DNA from: Marinobacterium zhoushanense
GTDB lineage: Bacteria; Pseudomonadota; Gammaproteobacteria; Pseudomonadales; Balneatricaceae
Assembly (NCBI RefSeq): GCF_014641945.1
Contig: NZ_BMIJ01000003.1
Coordinates: forward strand, 1-64,000
Length of the DNA stretch: 64,000 nt
Direction: 5' to 3'
The position numbers and the translations under genes were made by a program. How positions within the stretch are numbered: position 1 is the stretch's first letter; every line of letters starts with the position of its first letter. This document shows, in pieces, positions 57,221 to 64,000 of the stretch. Below the pieces are notes generated by a model. It ran no database searches, was not told where the DNA came from, and was given only the letters and a program-made list of their open reading frames with translations.

Positions 57221-58279
57221 TCAAGCGTCCAGGCCGCGCAGCTCTACCTGTTCTTCGCCCGCTGAGGCTTGTTCAATGCTGCCGATCACCCAGGCTTTTT
57301 CGCCTTCGGCGGCCAGCAGGCTGAGGGCGTCGTCGGCCTTGTCGGCCGGCACACAGATCACCATGCCAACGCCGCAGTTCAGGGTGCGATACATTTCGCG
57401 CTGATCCACGTTGCCCTGCTCCTGCAGCCACTTGAATACCGGCGGAATCTCCCAGGAGCTGGTGTCGATCACCGCCTTGGCGCTCTCCGGGAGTACGCGG
57501 GGAATGTTTTCCAGCAGTCCGCCACCGGTGATGTGCGACAGCGCGTTGACCTGGCTCTCACGAATCAGCTTGAGCAGTGGTTTGACATAGATACGGGTCG
57601 GCTCGAGCAGCGCCTTCGCCAGGTTGGTATCGCCCATCGGCATCCCCAGGTCGGCGCTGCTGATCTCGAGGATCTTGCGGATCAGAGAGTAGCCGTTGGA
57701 GTGGGGGCCGGAGGAGGCGAGGGCGATCAGGGTGTCGCCGGTGTTCACCTTGCTGCCGTCGATAATCTCATCTTTTTCCACCACGCCGACGCAGAAGCCA
57801 GCCAGGTCGTAATCATCACCTTCGTACATGCCTGGCATCTCGGCGGTCTCACCACCGACCAGTGCGGCACCTGCCAATTCACAACCGGCGCCAATTCCGG
57901 TCACGACATCGGCGGCCATATCCACGTTCAGGTGGCCGGTAGCGTAGTAGTCGAGGAAGAACAGCGGTTCCGCGCCGGCGACTACCAGATCGTTGACGCA
58001 CATTGCGACCAGGTCGATACCGATAGTGTCGTGTTTGCCCAGGTCCATGGCCAGGCGCAGCTTGGTGCCGACACCGTCTGTACCTGAAACCAGTACCGGC
58101 TGGCGATAGCCGGCAGGTATCTCGCACAGTGCACCGAAACCGCCTAGACCCCCCATCACTTCGGGACGCGAAGTGCGTTTGGCGACGCCTTTTATGCGTT
58201 CGACCAAGGCGTTACCGGCATCGATATCAACACCTGCATCCTTGTAGCTCAGGGATGTTTTTTCAGAACCTGTAGACAT
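57221..58279 (-). CDS. purM: Phosphoribosylformylglycinamidine cyclo-ligase
   Basis: 352 residues from the ATG reading [21 protein letters not shown] synthetase closes the imidazole ring of purines with ATP. Marks: [47 protein letters not shown] and [14 protein letters not shown]. It leads the purM-purN-DUF3108-yfcL minus-strand unit and is divergent from the DUF2066 gene. A longer frame upstream exists, but the family start is this ATG. Confidence 0.96.
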   Translation of the reverse strand: MSTGSEKTSLSYKDAGVDIDAGNALVERIKGVAKRTSRPEVMGGLGGFGALCEIPAGYRQPVLVSGTDGVGTKLRLAMDLGKHDTIGIDLVAMCVNDLVVAGAEPLFFLDYYATGHLNVDMAADVVTGIGAGCELAGAALVGGETAEMPGMYEGDDYDLAGFCVGVVEKDEIIDGSKVNTGDTLIALASSGPHSNGYSLIRKILEISSADLGMPMGDTNLAKALLEPTRIYVKPLLKLIRESQVNALSHITGGGLLENIPRVLPESAKAVIDTSSWEIPPVFKWLQEQGNVDQREMYRTLNCGVGMVICVPADKADDALSLLAAEGEKAWVIGSIEQASAGEEQVELRGLDA

Positions 58280-58526
58280 GGGACGAATCAACCTTTCAAC
58301 AGCGGGAAGAGTAGCATTTAAGAAGGCGCCTAGTTTACAGCGCGCAGTAGGGGTAAGGCCAGTTTTAGAGCCTCGCTTTGTCGATGCCGATATCGGTGGC
58401 GCTGGCTGCATGGCGCCGTTTGTGTGATAGAGTTGTGCCGGCGCACAGGGTTCCGGCTGATGATCGGGGTTTAATGTGCATGATATATACGAAGACGGTC
58501 GCCAGTTGCCAGGGGAAGAGGCAGAG

Positions 58527-59540
58527 ATGTATTCCGCACAGTTAGTCCGCGTAATCCAATACGGGATCCTGTTTTTATTGTTCGCAGGGGGCGCTGCGTC
58601 TGCCGCGCAGGTCACTGGGCTTTACAGTGCTAGTGTAGACGCGGATACGCCGGTTGAGCGTCGCGTTGAGAATGCGTTGGCTCAGGTCTTGGTCAAGGTC
58701 AGTGGCCATCGCGATATCATGCAGCGTCCGGAAACCCAGACCTTGCTTGATAACGCCAGCTTGCTGCAACAGGCGCAGGCGGACGAACGGAGCATAGGCT
58801 TCGATCCGGTCGGTCTGAAGAATCTCATGAGTAGCTTAGGCTTGCCGGTGTTGCCCGATGATCGGCCAGAGCTGCTTGTGTGGCTTGCGCAAGATAATGG
58901 CGAAGTGGCTGAGCTGGTAGAATCCGGTGGCGATATCTACGGAGAGATCTATCTCGCCATGCAGCAGCGAGGCGTTCCTCTGCGCCAGCCGCTGCTCGAT
59001 CTGACCGACCAACTGGCGCTTACCGCCCAGGACCTGTTAAGCGGAGATCCCAGTGTGTTGCAGCAGGCTTCGGCTCGCTATCAACCGGATGCCATTCTTG
59101 TCGGGGTGCGCAAGGGGGCAGCATTGAGCTGGACCCTGTGGTGGGATGGACGGCAGATTCGTGAGCAAAGCGCTACCGAGCCCCCGGCACTGCATCAGGT
59201 TGCGCATGCGTTGGCAGATCAGGTGTTGGGTATACGTGATCTCGAGCAGGAGTCCTCCGTACAGGGTACGCTGGTACCTGAGCCGGTCGGTGCATTCCAG
59301 CCGGACGGTATAACGCTTGAAATAGAGGGGGTCGCAACGTCTGCAGCCTATCTGGATCTTACCGGTTGGATACGCCGGCAACCCGGAGTACTGCAACTCT
59401 ATACAGCGGGGCAAAACGGTCAGCGTCTGACGCTGATTGTGCAATTCGAGGGCGGTAGCGGTGCACTGGGGCAGTTGCTGGCGCAGAATCCGCAGTTGAT
59501 GTACGAGACTGAAGGGCGTTATCGATGGATAGGGCTCTGA
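58527..59540 (+). CDS. DUF2066 exported protein
   Basis: 337 residues from the ATG at 58527, with a signal peptide ending near AASA-AQ. The DUF2066 core spans most of the protein: [32 protein letters not shown] at the start and YRWIGL at the end. Its role is unknown, but its position between purM and perM is conserved in gammaproteobacteria as I recall. It is 22 bp upstream of the perM-like gene. Confidence 0.87.
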   Translation: MYSAQLVRVIQYGILFLLFAGGAASAAQVTGLYSASVDADTPVERRVENALAQVLVKVSGHRDIMQRPETQTLLDNASLLQQAQADERSIGFDPVGLKNLMSSLGLPVLPDDRPELLVWLAQDNGEVAELVESGGDIYGEIYLAMQQRGVPLRQPLLDLTDQLALTAQDLLSGDPSVLQQASARYQPDAILVGVRKGAALSWTLWWDGRQIREQSATEPPALHQVAHALADQVLGIRDLEQESSVQGTLVPEPVGAFQPDGITLEIEGVATSAAYLDLTGWIRRQPGVLQLYTAGQNGQRLTLIVQFEGGSGALGQLLAQNPQLMYETEGRYRWIGL

Positions 59541-59562
59541 AGCCTTAAAAGGGGGAACAAGG

Positions 59563-60645
59563 ATGAGCGAATCCCAACGTTGGTTTCTTCTGATTACGCT
59601 GGTCGTGGCCTGCGGGTTGGTCTATCTGCTTGCACCGATCCTGTCGCCCTTTCTGATTGGGGCGTTGCTGGCCTATCTGACCGACCCCATCGCCGACCGC
59701 TTGGAGGCGAAGAAGTTAAGTAGAACCCAGTCCGTGGTTCTGGTGTTCATTGTATTGACGCTGTTACTGGTGTTGGCGGTGCTGCTGTTAATCCCTCAAT
59801 TGACTGAGCAGATCCAGACCATGGTGCGGCAGGTGCCCGCCGTTATCGAGGTATTGCATGGTCGTTTGTTGCCTTGGATCGAGCAGAATACGGGGCTCAG
59901 TATCGACCGGCCCGATCTGGAGAGTGTCCGGCAGCTGTTCGCTCAGTATTGGCAGCAGACCGGTAGCGTTGCGGCCAAGTTGATGGGCGGTATTACCCGT
60001 TCGGGGTTGGCGTTGGCGGGTTGGGTCGCCAATCTGGTGTTGATTCCCGTGGTTACCTTCTATCTGTTGCGTGACTGGGATGTGATGATGGCGAACATTC
60101 AACATCTGCTGCCGCGTAACCTCGAGCCCAAGGTGACGCTTTGGGCGCGTGAGTGCGACGAGGTGCTGGGGGCTTTCGTTAAGGGGCAGTTGCTGGTGAT
60201 GCTGGCACTTGGCGTAGTGTATGCCACCGGTTTATGGATCGTTGGGCTTGATCTCGCGCTGTTGATTGGTATGCTTGCCGGCCTCGCCAGTATCGTGCCG
60301 TACATGGGGTTCATCATCGGTATCCTGGTGGCAGGTGTAGCGGCCTATGTGCAGTTCCAGGAGCCAACCATACTGGCCTGGGTCGGACTGGTGTTCGCAA
60401 TCGGCCAGATGCTGGAAGGGATGGTATTGACTCCGCTGCTGGTTGGCGACCGTATCGGGCTGCATCCGGTGGCGGTGATCTTTGCGATCATGGCGGGCGG
60501 TCAGCTGTTCGGCTTTGTCGGTATACTGCTGGCGCTGCCTGTTGCGGCGGTGATCATGGTACTGTTGCGCCACCTGCACGATGGGTACAAGAAAAGTCGG
60601 TTGTACAGTACCGACGAGCCGGAACAAACCGGTGAAGTAGAGTGA
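59563..60645 (+). CDS. perM: AI-2E family transporter PerM
   Basis: 360 residues with about eight hydrophobic helices. Family marks: FLIGALLAYLTDPIADRLEA in the first third, ARECDEVLGAFVKGQLLVM, and LEGMVLTPLLVGDRIGLHPV near the C-terminus. PerM-type proteins are permeases of unclear substrate. The next gene, hda, starts two bases after this stop. Confidence 0.92.
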   Translation: MSESQRWFLLITLVVACGLVYLLAPILSPFLIGALLAYLTDPIADRLEAKKLSRTQSVVLVFIVLTLLLVLAVLLLIPQLTEQIQTMVRQVPAVIEVLHGRLLPWIEQNTGLSIDRPDLESVRQLFAQYWQQTGSVAAKLMGGITRSGLALAGWVANLVLIPVVTFYLLRDWDVMMANIQHLLPRNLEPKVTLWARECDEVLGAFVKGQLLVMLALGVVYATGLWIVGLDLALLIGMLAGLASIVPYMGFIIGILVAGVAAYVQFQEPTILAWVGLVFAIGQMLEGMVLTPLLVGDRIGLHPVAVIFAIMAGGQLFGFVGILLALPVAAVIMVLLRHLHDGYKKSRLYSTDEPEQTGEVE

Positions 60646-60646
60646 A

Positions 60647-61354
60647 ATGACGACGAAAAAGGCTCCAATTCAGCTTCCTCTTGGAATTACCTTGCGGGAC
60701 GATGCTCGCTTCGAGAACTTTGTCAGCGGGGAGAATGGGCTTGCCTGCGCCCAGCTCGAACAGGCGGCCCGTGGCGAGGGGGAGCAGTATATCTATCTTT
60801 GGGGTCATCAGGGCGTCGGCTGTTCTCATCTGTTGCAGTCCTGTTGCCACGCCGCAGATCCGGTACGAAGGACTGCCGTATACCTGCCGCTTGCCGAGTT
60901 GAGCTACGCGGGTCCCGAACTGCTGGACGATCTCGACCAGCTGCAGATCGTTTGCATCGATAATCTTGAGCAGATAGCCGGCCTGCCGCAATGGGAGGAG
61001 GCGCTGTTCCATCTGTTCAACCGCATGCGGGCCGCCAACAACGTGCTCGTACTTGCGGCCGATCGTTCGCCGCGCTCGCTCGGTGTCAAACTACCCGACC
61101 TGGAGTCGCGCTTGAATTGGGGGCTGGTGTTCCAGGTCAGGCCGCTCGACGATGCGACTAAAGAGGTGGCGCTAAAATCGCGGGCCCGGGCGAGGGGGTT
61201 ACAGCTCTCGGATGAGGTTGTGCGTTACCTGATGCATCATGGCAGTCGGGATATGGCAAACCTGCTGGTCACATTGGATCGGCTCGATCGGGAATCGCTC
61301 AGTGCCCAGCGGCGCATTACAGTTCCCTTCGTAAAACAGGTGATGGACTGGTAG
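60647..61354 (+). CDS. hda: DnaA regulatory inactivator Hda
   Basis: 235 residues. Hda, with the beta clamp, stimulates ATP hydrolysis by DnaA and so limits initiation. An N-terminal clamp-binding QLPLGI (8-13) is present. AAA+ features follow: YLWGHQGVGCSHLLQSCCH (Walker A-like), LDDLDQLQIVCIDNLEQI (Walker B), and the sensor/arginine region RSPRSLGVKLPDLESRLNWG. Confidence 0.94.
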   Translation: MTTKKAPIQLPLGITLRDDARFENFVSGENGLACAQLEQAARGEGEQYIYLWGHQGVGCSHLLQSCCHAADPVRRTAVYLPLAELSYAGPELLDDLDQLQIVCIDNLEQIAGLPQWEEALFHLFNRMRAANNVLVLAADRSPRSLGVKLPDLESRLNWGLVFQVRPLDDATKEVALKSRARARGLQLSDEVVRYLMHHGSRDMANLLVTLDRLDRESLSAQRRITVPFVKQVMDW

Positions 61355-61436
61355 CAACCCGGCCCGTTGTCATCTGCATTTAACCCAGGATTTATATGCT
61401 GTACCGATCGAGTCAAACTCAGTCGGGTATTCAGTT

Positions 61437-61835
61437 ATGGGGCATTCTGCGAGGCAGGGCCAGATCGAAGCGGGGAGTGCTGGCCAGTATGTTCTCCAGT
61501 TGGCTGATGTGCCTATGACGTTGGCGCATAGGGTCTCGCCTCAGCGGGGATACGTGCCGGCGCTCGCCCGGCATTGGTTCAGAGGTAGTGTCGCGATGGC
61601 GCCGTCCTGTTTGCTGATCTCCAGTGCCGGCCTGGTGATCATGGAACTCTTGATCCCTCCCGAGATCGACTACTGCTGCCTGAGCCTCGAGCTGCCGACG
61701 CCGGCCTGCCTGGAGTTGATGATCGATGCCGATTATTGTACCCGTCAGTTGCGAGGGCTATGGGAGCTAAGGCTATATACCGCTGAAGCTGAGCGGGTGG
61801 CTGGCTACCTGGATGGGGCGTCTCGCTCAGCTTGA
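61437..61835 (+). CDS. Hypothetical protein, 132 residues
   Basis: Unrecognised. A Cys-containing alpha/beta sequence without signal peptide: GQYVLQLADVPMTLAHRV, APSCLLISSAGLVIMELL, CLELMIDADYC. It follows hda by 82 bp on the same strand and slightly overlaps the 5' extension of the next gene. The amino-acid pattern argues for a real gene. Confidence 0.5.
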   Translation: MGHSARQGQIEAGSAGQYVLQLADVPMTLAHRVSPQRGYVPALARHWFRGSVAMAPSCLLISSAGLVIMELLIPPEIDYCCLSLELPTPACLELMIDADYCTRQLRGLWELRLYTAEAERVAGYLDGASRSA

Positions 61836-61893
61836 ACTGGTTGTGACTTTTGGTGACAATCGCCTGTCAATTCGCAACTCTTCCCCTCATCAC

Positions 61894-62595
61894 ATGTATC
61901 AGCTCATTGCTCAGACCGAGCAGTTTATCGTTATCAGTAAAGATCCTGGCGTCAGTGTGCATCGTGACCAATCCGACAAAGGCTTGGTGATGCAGCTGGA
62001 GCAGGAGTTGGGCATCAAACTGTGGCTCGTGCATCGCCTGGATCGGATCACCTCCGGCGTGATGCTGTTGGCGACCTCTGCAGAGGCATGTAACCAACTG
62101 GCTGAGCTTTTTCGTCAGCGGCGGGTCGAGAAATATTACATCGCGTTGAGTGATCGCAAGCCGAATAAGAAACAGGGGCGAGTGATCGGCGATATGCTCA
62201 AGGGGCGGCGGGGTGGTTGGCGCTTGGCGCGTACCCGGGAAAATCCGGCCATTACCGAATTTTACAGCCGCTCAGCCGGTGAGGGGGGGCGGTTGTTGCT
62301 GTGTCGTCCGAGTACAGGCCAGACCCATCAGATCCGGGTGGCGATGAAGAGTGTGGGCGCGCCGATCATCGGCGATCCGCTCTATCATGAGCACATGGAG
62401 CCGGCGCCCGATAGGGGCTATCTGCATGCCTGGCAGCTCAGCTTTGAGTTGGCCGGGCGGGCATATCATTATGTCGCCGAGCCTGACCGGGGGCAGCTGT
62501 TCCGCCTCGAGTCGGTTCGCGAGGCTTTGGCGGCCTGGGATCCAGCGTCTATGCGTTGGCATGAGGCTGGATCCCGGGATACGCCGGCGGTATGA
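61894..62595 (+). CDS. RluA-family RNA pseudouridine synthase
   Basis: 233 residues from the ATG at 61894 (the usual family start YQLIAQTEQFIVISKDPGVSVH). The catalytic aspartate lies in VHRLDRITSGVMLLA (about residue 48). C-terminal CRPSTGQTHQIRVAMKSVGAPIIGD closes the fold. Target RNA is unknown; the short single-domain form without an S4 domain resembles the TruC/RluA subgroup. Confidence 0.9.
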   Translation: MYQLIAQTEQFIVISKDPGVSVHRDQSDKGLVMQLEQELGIKLWLVHRLDRITSGVMLLATSAEACNQLAELFRQRRVEKYYIALSDRKPNKKQGRVIGDMLKGRRGGWRLARTRENPAITEFYSRSAGEGGRLLLCRPSTGQTHQIRVAMKSVGAPIIGDPLYHEHMEPAPDRGYLHAWQLSFELAGRAYHYVAEPDRGQLFRLESVREALAAWDPASMRWHEAGSRDTPAV

Positions 62596-62626
62596 TGCGG
62601 CAGATTTACTGTAGGCAGTCTGTGTG

Positions 62627-62842
62627 ATGAGTGAGCCCCCCATTTCCCGCGATTTTTTTGCCCGGGACGCCGAAGAGCAAGCCCTTTTCCTGCACGAAAC
62701 CTGGTGTGACCACTGTCAGCAGCTCAATCTCGGCATGCGTGACCCGATCGAATATGAGCTGCACGGCATCGTCTTCATCGAGGGACGTTGCTGTCAGTGT
62801 GGTGAGGTTGTACTGACTGAGCTCACCGACGACGATTTCTAG
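62627..62842 (+). CDS. Small zinc-ribbon-like protein
   Basis: 71 residues with C-x2-C (WCDHC) and CCQC(G) pairs that can form one zinc site (about C27, C30, C54, C57). Unknown function. ATG at 62627; the stop is 16 bp before the tcdA start, so the two are probably co-transcribed. Confidence 0.7.
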   Translation: MSEPPISRDFFARDAEEQALFLHETWCDHCQQLNLGMRDPIEYELHGIVFIEGRCCQCGEVVLTELTDDDF

Positions 62843-62858
62843 CCGCGAGAGGTACCCT

Positions 62859-63653
62859 GTGGACGATCAGCGACAGCGTTTTGGTGGAACCGTCCGTCTC
62901 TATGGGCATGAGGCGGTCGACCTGTACCGCAATAGTCATATCGCAGTCGTTGGCGTCGGCGGTGTCGGTTCATGGGTGGCGGAGGCGTTGGCGCGCTCGG
63001 CGGTCGGCGAAGTGACGCTGATCGATCTGGACGATGTGTGCGTGACCAATACCAATCGTCAGATCCATGCGCTTAACTCAACCATCGGTCAATCGAAGGT
63101 TGCGGTGATGGCGGAGCGTATGCGTGATATCAACCCCGACTGCCTGGTGCATGAGGAGGAGGCATTCGTCAGTCGGGATAATGTTGATGAGCTGATTCAT
63201 GATGGCTTTGATTACGTCATCGATGCGATCGATGCGGTGGGCGTCAAGGCGGCGATGATTGCGCACTGTAAACGCAGGAAGATCCCGATTATCACGGTTG
63301 GTGGTGCTGGTGGACAGGTCGATCCCACGCGTATTGCGATTACTGATCTCAGTCGTACCGAGCACGACCCTCTGGCTGCCAAGCTGCGCAACCTGCTGCG
63401 GCGGCACTACGGCTTCAGCAAGAGCGGGCGCCGGTTCGCGGTTGACTGTGTCTACTCCACAGAGCAGTTGCGCTATCCTCAGCCTGACGGCTCTGTTTGC
63501 CAGCAGAAAACCCTGCATGAAGGCCAGACACGGCTGGATTGCTCGGGCGGATTCGGTGCCTCAACCTGTGTTACGGCGACCTTTGGCTTTGTTGCGGTCT
63601 CTCGGGTATTGCAAAAACTTTATGAACGGCATCAGCGGCTTACGGCCGGATGA
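62859..63653 (+). CDS. tcdA: tRNA threonylcarbamoyladenosine dehydratase TcdA
   Basis: 264 residues, GTG start with GAGAGG upstream. An E1-like ATP-binding fold (HIAVVGVGGVGSWVAEALAR, LIDLDDVCVTNTNRQIHAL) converts t6A37 of ANN-reading tRNAs to the cyclic form using ATP. The catalytic cysteine region CSGGFGASTCVTATFG is at the C-terminal end. Often named CsdL/YgdL. Confidence 0.92.
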   Translation: MDDQRQRFGGTVRLYGHEAVDLYRNSHIAVVGVGGVGSWVAEALARSAVGEVTLIDLDDVCVTNTNRQIHALNSTIGQSKVAVMAERMRDINPDCLVHEEEAFVSRDNVDELIHDGFDYVIDAIDAVGVKAAMIAHCKRRKIPIITVGGAGGQVDPTRIAITDLSRTEHDPLAAKLRNLLRRHYGFSKSGRRFAVDCVYSTEQLRYPQPDGSVCQQKTLHEGQTRLDCSGGFGASTCVTATFGFVAVSRVLQKLYERHQRLTAG

Positions 63654-63728
63654 TGGTTGGTGCGACAGGCTGAAAGCGCTGTTGCGCCCGTTCGCTGGAC
63701 TATGCTTTAATCCAGTCACTCCTTTCGC

Positions 63729-63802
63729 GCGGGTGTAGTTCAATGGTAGAACGGGAGCTTCCCAAGCTCTTAACGTGGGTTCGATTCCCATCACCCGCTC
63801 CA
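63729..63802 (+). tRNA. tRNA-Gly (anticodon CCC)
   Basis: 74 nt with acceptor GCGGGTG/CACCCGC, a TTCCCAA loop (anticodon CCC), T-arm GGTTCGATTCC and encoded CCA. A weak promoter (TTGCGC 63682-63687, TTTAAT 63706-63711) lies just upstream. Confidence 0.95.
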
Positions 63803-63933
63803 GCTTCTCTTCTCTTGTGTAACAGTCCTTAGGCGCATATCGGCTTCAGCTGAGTGGCGGGCGTGTCGCTGTCTCTGCGTAAACGTCGGAAGTGTATGCG
63901 ATCACGCAAAACTGATTACTATGGCTGGAAACA

Positions 63934-63959
63934 AAACTGCCCGCGAATGCGGGCAGTTT
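63934..63959 (-). terminator. Terminator of a minus-strand gene entering from the right
   Basis: AAACTGCCCGC (63934-63944) pairs perfectly with GCGGGCAGTTT (63949-63959) around GAAT; on the minus strand it is followed by TTTTG TTT. Confidence 0.85.
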
Positions 63960-63976
63960 GGCCAAACTATATGCGA

Positions 63977-64000
63977 TTACTTGCTCGGGTAATCGCGGAA
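63977..64000 (-). CDS. Partial gene end at the window edge
   Basis: The last 24 bases read on the minus strand as F-R-D-Y-P-S-K-stop, 18 bases before the terminator. This is the C-terminus of a gene that continues beyond the window; seven residues are too few to name it. Confidence 0.5.
   Translation of the reverse strand, partial: FRDYPSK

Overview
This 64 kb window is a chromosomal segment of a gammaproteobacterium. It looks like a marine or estuarine member of the Oceanospirillales/Pseudomonadales (Marinobacterium or Neptunomonas-like); this is inferred from gene content, not from a marker-gene comparison. Supporting evidence: the gene order purN-purM-DUF2066-PerM-hda, a sodium:solute-symporter/histidine kinase with DUF294 and DnaQ-type neighbours, TRAP uptake, abundant c-di-GMP enzymes, and tRNA and terminator structures typical of the class.

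Region by region. (1) 1-7.6 kb is accessory DNA of lower coding density. It holds two integron attC-like sites, a decayed IS3-type transposase start, a 52-bp repeat placed identically after both attC sites, a DUF1571 gene between them, a pair of related coiled-coil proteins (one cytosolic, one exported), a TPMT-family methyltransferase, a cation transporter, a tri-haem cytochrome c, a GFA-family protein and remnants such as a metallo-beta-lactamase fragment. (2) 7.6-13.3 kb carries a TRIC-type membrane protein and a likely asparagine/aspartate catabolic group (XRE regulator, AGCS symporter, aspartase, asparaginase). (3) 13.3-22.6 kb carries an AraC regulator, an orphan TRAP binding protein, an SDR, a flavoprotein, a NIPSNAP protein, a broken second SDR, a PAS-GGDEF-EAL protein and pobA. 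(4) 22.7-34.9 kb: DUF599 protein, htpG with a consensus sigma-32 promoter, DUF294 protein facing a four-gene signalling operon (receiver, membrane sensor fused to a DnaQ exonuclease, small membrane protein, SSS-histidine kinase), MlaA, and a response-regulator phosphatase/STAS partner-switching pair. (5) 34.9-41 kb, minus strand: a coherent D-glutamate/5-oxoproline operon in which both halves of D-glutamate cyclase (DUF1445 and DUF4392) are separate genes around pxpABC, followed by a LysR regulator and a D-amino-acid transaminase. (6) 41-48 kb: tal, dusA, a methyltransferase, dgkA, a predicted sigma-54/NtrC-driven small RNA, gltX, tRNA-Ala/Glu/Ala and a CLCA_X protein. (7) 47.8-55.7 kb: HD-GYP, sensor kinase, PilJ-type GGDEF and EAL proteins mixed with a spermidine-synthase-like protein and YjbQ. 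(8) 55.6-63.8 kb: housekeeping genes (yfcL, DUF3108, purN, purM, DUF2066, perM, hda, a pseudouridine synthase, tcdA, tRNA-Gly).

The two most interesting signals are in intergenic and operon architecture. Between dgkA and gltX, the minus strand carries a near-consensus -24/-12 promoter, an NtrC-type enhancer about 110 bp upstream of the predicted start, and a compact RNA of about 107 nt with three hairpins ending in a strong terminator. The D-glutamate operon predicts a complete route from D-glutamate through 5-oxoproline. Several nitrogen-scavenging functions (asparagine, aspartate, D-glutamate) therefore sit in one window with a candidate nitrogen-regulated RNA.
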